DNA from: Penelope pileata
Taxonomy: Eukaryota > Chordata > Aves > Galliformes > Cracidae
Assembly: GCA_013396635.1 (NCBI GenBank)
Contig: WBMW01005650.1
Coordinates: 3,295,601 to 3,359,600 of the forward strand
Length of the DNA: 64,000 bases
Reading direction: 5' to 3'
Below are positions 35,370-46,076 of this stretch, in pieces. The notes under the pieces are model-generated. The model saw only the letters and a list, made by a program, of their open reading frames with translations. It was not told the DNA's origin and made no database searches. Positions within the stretch are counted from its first letter, which is position 1, and each line of letters opens with the position of its first letter. The position numbers and the translations under genes were made by a program.

Positions 35370-36600
35370 GAACTTAATGAGGGTGGCAGGACAGGGGCTC
35401 AGCGCCTGCTCCCCCAGCCCAGCCCATCCTCCCTTGCCTTCTCTGGGCTCTGACCTCTGCTCCGTGCAGCATCAGCACCCCCAAATACAGGAGGGAAAAC
35501 ATGTCTGGACTGTAAGCAGCTGTCTCGCCATCGCTCCCGGGTCATGTCCAGGTAAACAGTGACAGACTTATGGCACGCGGGGGCCGGTGGGGGGCCGTGA
35601 TAAACCCTGTTTGTCCAGGTGCAAGGCCAGACATGGGTTTTGCTGTTTTTCCTTCTGAAAACGGTGAGGCAGAGCAATGGATGTTGCTCCTGGGGGGCTT
35701 CCACATCCTCCCCACCCTGTACTGAGGGCTTTAAGCTCGTTGGGGAAAATCCTTAACGAAGCCTGCAGGCTCACTCTGCTCACAGGGCAGATTTGCTGGG
35801 GGTGCTTCTCCCCCAGCAAAGCCAGATGGCTGAGCAGGGTGAGAGAGCAGAGTTTGCCTCCTAAGCATCATTTCATTATCATTACAACTTGAAGATCTGA
35901 TTGCAAAAAGCACGAGTGGCAGGGCCAGGAGCATATGCAGCCACTGCTGGAAGCACCATGACAAAGTGCTGAGGGCGAAGCGGAGCAGAACTCGTTGTGA
36001 GGCTGAGACACAGCAGGGCTGTGCAATTGGGGCAGTTGTGCCCCAGAAGTGTAAATAAATGGGGGATGTAAAGGGATTTTATTCCTGAGGTCTCACAAAG
36101 ATTTTACAAATTAAGAGAGGTAGAGAGCATTTTCTTTGCTGTTCAACACACACAATCTGCCTCATGAAATAGCATGGATTTTTATGAATTTTCTTTCTTT
36201 AGAGTCCAGGTATCAAAAAAGTGAGTATAAAATATTTCAGGGCAAAACGTTTCCTTGCCATGCATGCACATGGAACACGGGGAATGCAGCGAGCAGAGGG
36301 CCAGGTCCCTCCCGAGGGCCCAGCTGCGGCCTAGCACAGCAGAGCCTGTGCTGGTGGGAGGAGGTGGGGAGCAGGGGCCCAGGGACAGCCCTGCTGAGCC
36401 CCGCTGCATTTCATGCCCATTCTCAGGGCCATTTCCTTCTGTATTGCTCCCATGTCAAATTACGTTTCAGAATTTGAGGGAAGTGGCAAACAATGAGGTG
36501 AGTGTGCTGGTGCGTGCACAGCAGAGCCCAGGCGTTTCTGGGGGCAGCCCCAGCACAGAGACGTTCTGCGCCGGGTTAGCAAAGAAAAGATTCTTTCAAA
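35370..36600. other. GC-rich block with overlapping chance ORFs
   Basis: Two GC-rich patches (about 35370-35860 and 36260-36570) in an AT-rich setting. At least nine frames of 60-116 codons are open on both strands over the same bases, including 35399-35704 (-), 36136-36477 (+) and 36255-36605 (+). CpG is only modest, so this is not a CpG island. No translation resembles a family I know. It may be a GC-biased conversion patch or an unrecognised exon. Confidence 0.4.
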
Positions 36601-37366
36601 GTTAAATCTTTCAGGGTATCAGGAGCAAAATCTCCTTGCGCTCAGCTCTTACCTTTGGGACACACGAATACAGTAAATAACTGAAGTAGCATTACCCAGC
36701 GGTCTTATGTGACTGAGTGGTGTTGGAGCCACTGCCGGGCTCCTGCCCCAAATGCTGTTTTCCCAAGCCTAGAGCTCCGAACATCAGCCCAAACCACTGT
36801 CAGAAGCCAGGCAAACACAAACTTACGACACGTCACTTCGTGTTTAACTCCATGTATTTAATTACGCATAGAGTTAGTGAGCCGGTGTGTTTTAGTTACA
36901 GACGTACTGACAGGCAAAACTCTCTCTAGCATTTAATACAATCGAGCAAATGTTTTCCTTCTGAAAGTGCCCTGGGAGGCAGCAGAGTAGGTTAGCTGAG
37001 GCACTTAGAATCAGAAAAGCACGTGTAGCCCGCTGCCAGATATATTTCAAGTTGTCTAAAAAGATACGCGTTGTTCTAACAGCTAAGTCCTAAACCCTTA
37101 GAATTAAGCAACACCTGCAGTGCGTCTCAATGCTATATTTATTTCTCAGTGAATATTTATAAGCATTTAAGCTACTAATGTTGTTGGCATTGTTAAATCT
37201 TGATTGTGAAGTTTGTAAATATTCAAAAGAAGCAGATGTTTACTAATCCCATTTACCTTTAAGGGAAAAAAATGTAAAACTGGAACGAAAGCAGATTGTT
37301 AAACTGTTTTCCCAACAGAAACAACCAAAATAAATTACTGCAATCTGAAGACTATAAAGAGTGACT
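36601..37366. other. Unique non-coding DNA leading to regulatory-like segment
   Basis: Mostly AT-rich unique sequence. The stretch 37130-37350 has several ATTTAT and TAAAT runs, and the following 37320-37460 includes AAATTACTGCAATC, TTATTAGATTAATAAAAC and CTTAATTACATG, a further homeodomain-motif cluster. Confidence 0.4.
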
Positions 37367-37380
37367 TCAAAGGTCAAAGG
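37367..37380 (+). promoter_or_regulatory. Tandem TCAAAGG pair (TCF/LEF-like, or nuclear-receptor DR1-like)
   Basis: TCAAAGGTCAAAGG is an exact head-to-tail duplication of a 7-mer. TCAAAGG is the reverse complement of the TCF/LEF core CCTTTGA. The same bases include AGGTCAAAGG, a half-site arrangement used by HNF4/PPAR/RXR-type receptors. It stands 120 bp left of the CpG-dense pocket at 37500-37690. Binding is inferred only. Confidence 0.3.
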
Positions 37381-37499
37381 ATTAAAGACAGTCTAAACCA
37401 TGAAATGCATTTTATTAGATTAATAAAACATATGATTTTGCTAACTTAATTACATGAACAAATTAGCTGGAAAGGAACTTCAGAGCTTGCCATCCCAAA

Positions 37500-37690
37500 T
37501 TAACGCCGGCTATAGAGAAGGTGCAGCGGCGACTGCCCCGCTCCCAGCCAGCTTGCACGCTTTTATCTCTGCACAGAGCCGCTGCAAAAGCACAGAGCAA
37601 AGGGAACGGCAAAGAGCACCCCGGGAGCTGGGGCGGGAGCAGAGCCGGCACCGCGCCGCGGAGCGAGGAGGCCCCTGCTTGGCATCCCCC
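37500..37690. other. CpG-dense pocket, small CpG-island-like
   Basis: About 16 CpG dinucleotides in 190 bp, including AACGCCGGC, GCAGCGGCGACTGCCCCGCT and GGCACCGCGCCGCGGAGCGA. Retained CpG implies low germline methylation, as in promoters and poised enhancers. Frames at 37454-37771 (+) and 37463-37704 (-) are open on both strands because of high GC. There is no TATA box in a convincing position. It could be the start of an unannotated non-coding transcript or an enhancer islet. Confidence 0.45.
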
Positions 37691-39249
37691 AGTAACCAAA
37701 ACACCGATTCAGTGCTCTGTTCATCTGTTTTAAATCACGCTTTTAAGTGTATTTATGTGATAAATAATTGAAGCTGTTTCTTTTGGCCATCTGAATAATT
37801 GGGACACTCTCCTTTTCAAACAGATTGACGGGTAAGTACAACAAGCACATTGAAAAGTGAATTTTGGCTCACAGAGCCTTGGGTTTCCTTAACTCTTTCA
37901 GAGCTCAATAGTGGCTCTCGTTGAAGGCAGGTTTTTCAAGGCGACACGAGCCTTCCAGAGCCCTGTACCATTCCCACAGAAGTCAGAAAAAACTTAATGT
38001 GACCTCAAAATGTTTGTTGTAGCACAGACCTTTTTACACAAGCAAGAAAATCATTCTCAGATAAAAAATTGCCTTACTCAATTTATAAAGAAACTACATC
38101 TAACCAAATGTCTGAAAAATCTGTCATTTACTCTCACTGAAGCAGCAGAGACAGAGGATCCTAAGGAAAACAACACACCTTGAAGGGGGCTGGCAACCCC
38201 ACTGCAGCCCAGCAGAGCCATTAGGGGACAGCAGCAGAGGGAAATCTGACAGAGTCACATTCCGCAAGGCCGCTCTCATCAAGTTCAGATTCACTTGGCT
38301 CCTTCACCTGCCCAGATACAGCTGGAAGGAGCAAGGGCCTCCACAGTGCCTTCTGCTGTGACATTAAACATGACAAGGTTATCATTTAATACCCCGCACT
38401 GAACAATTGATTTATAGCTTTGTGGGGCTGGGCACTCTTTCTCAAATACTCTGCAATTTGCAGGAACACCACTGCTTGGGAAAAAACCTTTACAATTTCT
38501 TAAGTAGAAAACCTTGACGGTGCTAACCCCAATAAAATAAGTGCAAATTCATCATCCAGCTCAAGTACAGCTCCCAACAGACACTTGCATTGCCGAATCA
38601 TTTCCCCACACTCAATTTAAGGATTTACATACTGGATTGGAAATAAGCAAAAAATAAAGCCTTTGCCTTTTTTACTTATTTTTTATTCCTTAAACTATCG
38701 CTAACTTGTGATAACGAAACACCATTTCACTTCAACAGCATCACCACCACATGCTCTCTCCATTAGCATCCCCTCAGAATCCATTAAGTTCCTGTTTAGT
38801 AAAATGTGATAAAATGGTGCAACACCCACTGTTTCTACATGCTTTGAACGCCTTGAAAAGTCCTCCTGATAGTTGTTTTAATCTTCATACAGATACCCAT
38901 ATAAAACCAGACTTTTTTTGTTTCTTTCTTTCTTTTTTTTTTTTCCTTAATAACATCCAAATGTATCATCAGCTTTGGCCAGGAGAGGACAAGTACATGA
39001 TTTCAACATTTTTAATTTTCAAGGTCACATATCCCAAATCATAAAGAAAAAGCTCTCTTGGGTCTGTGCAGCAGTGGCTACACATGCAAACCAACAGCTA
39101 GATCTGGAAACAATTTCAGCCTGATTTATTGGGGTTAACCTTACGCAGACTTGGGATTTTTTTGTCTTACTGAAAGCAACGCAAAATCAAGCAAAAAGCA
39201 AAAGCTTCACTTTTTTTAGAGTGATGATAGAAGTCATTTCTTACTTCTG
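37691..39249. other. Unique non-coding DNA with pyrimidine tract
   Basis: A T/C-rich tract lies at 38912-38948, with T12 inside it. An imperfect AT-rich inverted repeat (AAAAAATAA near 38650 with TTATTTTTT near 38678) is visible. The 97-codon plus frame at 38751-39044 crosses the pyrimidine tract, which argues against coding. Confidence 0.5.
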
Positions 39250-39305
39250 CAGTGCCATCTGGGTCTAAATCTTGGTGAGGAGTGGCCTTGGGCAATCATG
39301 TCCAG
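39250..39305 (-). repeat. Possible MIR relic, minus strand
   Basis: CTGGGTCTAAATCTTGG, then AGTGGCCTTGGGCAATCATG, follows the reverse complement of the MIR tail 'ctgggttcgaatcccggctctgccac...tgtgaccttgggcaagtcac' with one deletion. It is short and therefore tentative. The overlapping frames at 39234-39569 are not supported as genes. Confidence 0.35.
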
Positions 39306-40950
39306 AGCCTGGATGACCCTCCCAGTGAAGCCACCCCAGATGCTTTCCTGGCTACAACAGGGCACCATGGCAGCAGGACAGGACCACTCACTTCTCAGTG
39401 CAACATGGGCATGCAGATCTCCCTGCTTAGTACTAATCCTCTGTTCAGCTGTCCTTACCAAGCCTTGCCTCTGCCTCCCACCACCCTGAGTCAGCTCTGT
39501 GCACAAGTCCAGACGCAGCCAGGTAGCCACCAAAAAGTGTATGTTTTGCTGCCCTACACCACAACATGAAGCAGTACCTACTTTTGCTAATGGTTGCCCT
39601 TAGGGGACTAAGAAGACCATATTAATAGTAATTCACATTGGGATGCTCTGAATCAGCAAGACTCATAACAAAATGAAAATAGCAGCAGCTTTGCATCATT
39701 ACAACTCTACCCCTTGTGGATTTTGTGCTCGTGGCAATCTCCCTGAGCTGGCGCAGACTAAAATATTCTCCTCTTAATACCATTCTTCCTCTCTCCAACT
39801 CCTACACTCAAAGAAAGCTGACTTTACTAAGTGGCACTACTTTCCTATTTTAATGAATTCAAACAAAGCATATTTATATGAAAACTAAAGCTTAGAGGTA
39901 TAACATCAAGCTCTCTCGCTGCAGATCCCACACTCTACTATCTATACAGTTGTTTACTCAAAGGAAGCTCATACTACAAGAGCGACTTGGAACAACAGCA
40001 AAAACGACAATTCCTGCCACTTACTGTATTAGCCCTCCTAATGATCTTCCTGTCCCATTTAAGAGTTAATCACTGGGGTATCAGTCACTGATCAGACATA
40101 AACCAGCATCAGTGTTCCACGTGAGAACTGTAAGCTCCTCGCTTTGGTATGAAACATGTGAGAGTACCTCTGCCCAGCCAGCGAGGTGCTAGCTGTGTCT
40201 GTCTGGGGATGCAGAGCACCGTCCCCACCCAGCAGCATCCCTCTGACCCCCGTGGGGACCTTGGCTCCCATCGTGCAGCACAACGCTGCCTTTGTGCAGC
40301 CTGCGTAAGGCCACGGGAGTCAGGATTTACTGCTCGGCAATTTAATCGTAACCTTCAGACTTTGGGGCTTATTCAGGTTGTGTTCTAAAACAAAATATAT
40401 ACAACAGAACTTTTTCCTCGCTTCGCGTATCTGTTAACTGACACTCGTTATCACTCGCTTTGCAAAGATTTCTTTTTTACTACAAACACGGAAATGAAAA
40501 CCCCAGAAACAAAATGCACAAAACACTTGCTCTGTTAGCAAAAAGTGAAGGATATATAGAGGATATAGCTTTAAAAGCTTTCTCTGAATTGCCTTTTTGT
40601 ACACCATGTGAGAAAAGCTGGTCGTGCTTAATATCCTAAGTATTTCTATGCCCACATTCAATCAATCTACGGAGAGCAAAAGTTACAAACCTTTTAACAT
40701 TTGAAAATAGGTATTAGAATAGTAATTTTCTAACCTTTATTCATTGCAAGTGCAGGCCTTCTGTGTATTTAAGACACGCTTTGAAAGGAGATTTACAAAT
40801 AGCCCGAGCAGCCACTCTGAACTGCAGAAGGCCATAATATGGGAAAGATAACATGCAAGTGCAGGGTGAGTATTATGGATCTGTTCCTGAAATGAGCTGA
40901 AAACCTATGATCCAATTAAATCAATAGAAAACACAGCTGCACGAGTACTC
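39306..40950. other. Unique non-coding DNA, no gene seen
   Basis: The patch at 39300-39560 is GC-richer and open on both strands. The rest is AT-rich. No RNA gene or repeat was recognised. Confidence 0.5.
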
Positions 40951-41140
40951 CAGGGCCCGAGCTGTAAATCTGAGTGCTGAACACAGCCCCTGTTTTCCCC
41001 TCAGGGCTTTACCTGCTGATCCCCGGGCAGTGCGTTGGGCAGCACACACACGCGCACGGTTGAGCCGCTCAGCCGGGCTTGGAGGGGTCCCGTGAACGCC
41101 TCCACTCAGTTTCGGTCCCATGTGGTTTCACACTTCGACC
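40951..41140. other. CpG-enriched pocket
   Basis: Roughly 13 CpGs in 190 bp (CACACGCGCACGGTTGAGCC, GTCCCGTGAACGCC and others) between AT-rich flanks. The only frame is a 66-codon minus-strand ORF without features. It ends before an A12 tract at 41178-41189. Confidence 0.35.
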
Positions 41141-44100
41141 CCACGAGTTCACTTTGAACTTGAGGTTCAAATGAATTAAAAAAAAAAAATCCCCAACACA
41201 AAAGACAGTCAAAACCGCTGCTTATTGTGGGGGAACCCAGCCTAACCATGCATCAGGCGGCTTTAAACAGAAGATAAATTCATTTATCTTTTCAATTTAC
41301 GTTTTCTTACAGCTTGCCACAAAAACAGAATGCTGCTACTCGCTCCTTATTGTCAGCACACAAGTCTCTTGATACTGCCACTGTGTTTTTCCATGTGCCG
41401 CCTCCTAAGTATAAATGTGACCATTCAGTTCAATATCGTGACTGCTGAAATGTACTCGGATAGCATGTGCATCTGCAGGGAGATGGCTTTTTAATTTCAC
41501 ATGCCTATAAATAGTGTGCCTGTACCGGACTTACAGACAAGCCTAAATCAGCATTATCCTAGGTCAGTCCTTAGCTTGCACGTGGTTGTATATTTATATT
41601 TGTGAGACGGGAAGGAATGACATTTACAAGCAATTAACTGCTATAATGAACATTAGTCAGGGGAGTGACACCAAGTTTAAATTCAAGTCTTTCCTTTGCT
41701 CCTCATGCCAGTGCAATCTTTATGATCATTTTGTTTTTGCAGCAAAACACATAGGCAATGACTGATAACAGCCATTTATTTTGTCTCAGGTTACACGCAA
41801 GTATTTGGCTAGGGCTCAACCCTACTGAATTCCAAGTAGTTTTAATCTTTTAGTGTAGAGAAGTTTCCAGCTTTCTCGGAGACAGTTATATTCCAGCACT
41901 CTTAATGCTGCCTTGATAACGCAAACCACTGGGCTGGCTGCTCCACGTAGTTCAGAATAACAACGCGCTGCAGCAAGTCACAAGCAAACGCACAGCTTTA
42001 ACTAGAGAGTGGCACTTGTCTTTCTGCATCTAACTGATGTATTCAGTTTGGGGATTGCACACAAACAAAATCAGTCACTTGGACAGAGAAACTGCCACAG
42101 GATATGTAACCAGTCATCTTCAGGAAAAAGAAATAAATCTGTTCACTATCAAAATAAACTCATAAACCAAAAGAAAGGCAAGTGGATACATCTGTATTTC
42201 CTGCGCTAATCTGTGAAACTAAAACTTTCAAAAAACCAAGACCTCCTCCCATACACAGTTGCCATCGGAGATTTTGTTTCAGCTTTTGCATTCAATATAC
42301 ACTTGCCACATATCGATTTCTTTCCTTCAAAGCTAATCTTTTGACTTTCCCACTGTAAAGAAGAAACATTGTCAGACTGATTATGAGGAAGCTCACTAAC
42401 AGTTCATACATTTGATGCTCTGGCTATAATGTTGTACAAAATCTAATGTCATAAGTCCTGGATCATGTACAAATACAGAAAACAGCATCAAAGATACAGC
42501 TTTTCCCCAGGTATCTGTCTTTTAGCTTGCAGAAGACTCATTCCTTTCAGAACACACTGGAATAACTGACTGGCTGCACTGAAGCACAGAGCTGCCTTCA
42601 TATGTATAAGCCTTTCTACTACATTATTGAATGTCTTGAAACATTTTAAAGTTTTATTATAGTGTTTGAAATCAACAAGGCAATTAGTGAGCCCCGAGAC
42701 TGTGTAGTGGTCAATCAAACCGCATCAATAGCACTTTGTGAACGTCAGTGGATGGCATGGGTTTACGGGACAGGGATGCGTGTCCATACACAACGATTTT
42801 CATTTTTATAACCACAGCTTAGGTTTTAAGTTTGTATTCTCCAAATTAACTTTTAACACTGTTTTCTGATATAAAAAACAACAGAGAAGACAGGAGAGAG
42901 AAGAGATCTTACACTTGAAAACAGTATGGGTAGAGAAGTGTATTTTTTTCCCCAAAGCGTTCCCACGGGACTAATAAATAATAAACATTCTTGCATTTTA
43001 ATAAGGCCTTTCTCATAGGATATCAAAGAGATTGAAAATTACCAATTATGTCCAAAACAGTCATGAAAAGTTCTCTGTGCTATAGAAGAAAAAAGCAGCC
43101 ACACAACTTCTATCCAGAACAGCAGTCAAAGACGAAGGTACAATAACAGATCCTTTACTTCCAGACATGGGATTCTAACAGACATTTTTGGAGAACTGGT
43201 ATCCACCAAAAAAATAAATAAAAACAAAAACAAAAAAAAAGAGTAACGGGAAGACTTCATACATATCTTATGTGAATGAGCAGACATAAATAAGCATATG
43301 TTTTCTGGACATTTCAATATGTACGGGAGATATCTGTAATCAATGCTACTGCCACATGCAGCTATCTGGCTTTTGGGAGATGACATATGTTCCTAATTTG
43401 TATCCTGCATAACCAGAAGATGTGTTTACTGCTACAAAATCAGGTTAACATTTACAGAGCATAATTATCTTTAAAAAATGACTTTGCCATAACTTTCAAC
43501 AAACTCAAAATAGACTGGAAAAGAAACAAGGACTGCTGTGTCTTATTAAAGTTAACATTTTATTGAGCAGGTGGAAACAAAAGTCAGCTGCCTGTTGAAT
43601 CTTTCTTTTCTCTCTGACCTCTGCTGGGAAGGGACATATTCTAACAACTGAGTAAAAGGTTTACTCCAACTTTTTGTTTTTATTCTGGTGTAATTCTGGT
43701 TAAAAGTTTTGTTTCACAATAGTCAAGATCAAAACCAGAAACGTGGCTGTCTTACAGGCTATGAGCTCCCCTCCCTGGGTTTCTAGCCAAAGTTTATGAA
43801 ATCAAGCTGAGAGTGGTCAAACTGCAGCACATCATGACTGCAAAACATTAAATGTGAAATTAAGTGACAACTCAGCAATCTAACAAGACAGTCACTACAA
43901 CAAGAGTTTATTCATCTCTGCTTTTCAGAATCACATCTAGCTGTAATTTATGGTACACATATTTTCACAATTTGATGCAACATTTACATTAGTTTAATCA
44001 AACATTTGCAGAGTGCCTGGTTCATTACTTGCGTGGCACTGTATCGACTGCACTTTACTTACTTCCCTAATCAAAGAGTATCTGAATTCTTTGGACTGGA

Positions 44101-44394
44101 CAAATGGATATAGATTTTACAGGAACTGAACAAACTAAATGCACATGCATTATTTTAACTGTGAAGCATTTATATTCCCTCATAGCTGTGATTTCTAATC
44201 CAACTGGCTAATACTACTGACTGAAAAACCACATTACAGTACACTATTTTAAAGGGATAATAAACACATAATGCAATAAATAGTACTGTTCTAAGTTCCT
44301 GCCACTCTGATAAAGCTGTAATTCAGCCAAGTTCAACCCTGGACATGGAAGTAAGCCATTCTTCTCTGTCAAAATGATAAAATCCATATTAAGA
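41141..44394. other. Unique non-coding DNA with A-rich tract
   Basis: Contains A12 (41178-41189) and an A-rich low-complexity run at 43208-43241 made of AAATAAATA and AAAACAAAAAC units. At 44010-44050 GAGTGCCTGGTTCATTACTT and the following GGCACTG vaguely recall the MIR start ('gcgcctactatgtgccaggcactg'), too weak to call. All frames are below 90 codons. Confidence 0.45.
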
Positions 44395-44418
44395 CCCATT
44401 GATTTCAGTGAGATTTAA
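44395..44418 (+). repeat. Possible ancient repeat remnant (CCCATTGATTTCAGTGAGA)
   Basis: This run resembles the 'cccattgacttcaatggga' centre of the old amniote repeat family represented at 1840-1895. At only about 24 bases it may be coincidence. Confidence 0.3.
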
Positions 44419-45990
44419 ATACAAGTTTAGGTTCTGGGAGGATTAAAAGTAAGCACAGTCCTAACCAGAGCCCAAGGACATTCACACTAACTGGTGCCAG
44501 AACTCCAACATTACTTCAACTATTCTCTGTTCAAAGCTCTTCCAGTGAAAACTTATTTCTATATGCAGATCTCTCATGCACACCACCCACAGCAAAGGTT
44601 GGTGGATCACGTTATTGCTTCATGTATGTTTAAGATTTTGTTTTGCTTTGCCTTGTCAATAGCCTATAGTTGTGAAACATTTGTTCTGTTGTTACCTTAC
44701 CCAACAAGTACTGTGCTGCAACATCAGAAAAGCTTTACAGCTGCCATTAAGTTCATATTCACAGATTTTTTAAATTTCCTTTCATTGTAGAAATGTCCCT
44801 TACTTTCCTTTAATGACAATTATCCATTTTACAAGGAGACTTGTGAAGACTAATTGACACATATGCAGAAACTATTGAAGAAATCCTTCTCCACTCTGCT
44901 CAATGTTTATGTACAGTTATAAAGTACACTTTAAGTCTTTCTTTTTTTTTAATAAAATATTCAGTGAAAAATCTATGAAGTCTACTTCAGCTAATAAGCC
45001 AGTCTGCCCTATATCCTACATGCAGGCTGTGCGAGGACTTGCCATGCTCCAGGTTGGAGACCCTGGAGATGGGACAGTGCCCAGCACAGGCAGCTCAGTC
45101 CCACACCCACAGGAAAACATCTGTGTTTCCAATGCCAACAAAACAGTCTGACTTCTTGGTTTGGCACGTGCAACAGCAAGGAAGAGTTAATGAAAGCATG
45201 ATCTAGCAGCAGCATCCCAGGCTATTTTCAGCTTTTCATTTTATAGAGTAATTAAAAATACTAGAAACTGGACCTTTGTCCTTATATGCACAAAATGCCA
45301 CCACGAGCAGATTGATCCAACCAGCCTCCATTTTAATGGGCGAGCAATGAGAAGATGTATGAATGCTATGCACAAAAAGGCAACACCACCCTTGGAATGC
45401 TGCAGAGAAGTCGCATGTACCTGCCTCTTCCCCATAACGTGACCGGAACGGTGCGCACGTGAAAGTGCTCAAGGCAGAAGAATTTCAATCTACTTTTGCT
45501 GTACATTTCAGCTGCGAATATTTTTCTCTTAAAACATTTTTCAAACACGTGCAATCCTGTGTCACAGAGCTGCTATTTTTCACGTAGACCAGCAAATAGA
45601 GGTTTGAGTAAAACACCAGAAATGAGGTGGGCAACTGAGCACATTTTAATCCCAACATGAAAGATTAATATTATGAATGAATTACCGAAAAATATTATTA
45701 AGTAAAAATGTTTGGGTTTGTTTTGTAGTTCCATGTGACATCTTTTTGCTTAATGCTGGAGTGTTTAGGCAGCATTTATAAGCTTTATTGTTTCAATAGC
45801 AAAGGTAAAGAGGTTAATTCCTCTTTAACAAGGGGCTCTCCCCCTCCTCTCTCCCCCCCTCCTCTTTGGCTCGGCCTAAATTTCTAACACTACCTTATGA
45901 AATGTAGTATACAGCTTTTAATTGTGCCCAGAGGCAGTACAACTTCAGAGAGGGTTTGGAGCAACTGGCAGAGGATTTGCAGAACAGCTG
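44419..45990. other. Unique non-coding DNA, no gene seen
   Basis: AT-rich, with a 98-codon plus frame at 44494-44790 lacking recognised features. At 44812-44875 TTATCCATTTTACAAGGAGA has a weak MIR/L2 look. A pyrimidine-rich stretch CTCCCCCTCCTCTCTCCCCC lies at 45837-45856, about 150 bp left of the CpG-dense pocket. Confidence 0.45.
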
Positions 45991-45995
45991 TGTTC

Positions 45996-46076
45996 CGGGA
46001 ACATGTGCAGCGCGCCGCAACAGCCCCGTCAGCACCTGCACCCGCTTAGCGCGCCCGCCCCCGCCGCCACGCACGC
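45996..46076. promoter_or_regulatory. Very CpG-dense 80-bp islet, candidate regulatory element
   Basis: About 13 CpGs in 81 bp, including CAGCGCGCCGCAACAGCCCC and TTAGCGCGCCCGCCCCCGCC, the highest local CpG density of the window. It is followed at once by AT-rich sequence with homeodomain-type motifs (GGGATTAATCACCG at 46086, GGAATTAATACTC near 46109, TATTTATTATTAAAG near 46278). A GC islet joined to TAAT clusters looks like a deeply conserved enhancer or an orphan CpG islet. The frame at 45922-46149 is open only because stops are rare. Function is inferred. Confidence 0.4.

Noticed and set aside
35399..36605. Cluster of proline/serine-rich ORFs as exons
   Set aside because: Frames are open on both strands over the same bases, translations are low-information, and no splice pairs were found. 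GC richness explains them.
44005..44050. MIR 5' core (GAGTGCCTGG...GGCACTG)
   Set aside because: The similarity is only about 20 scattered bases, and no following MIR blocks were found.
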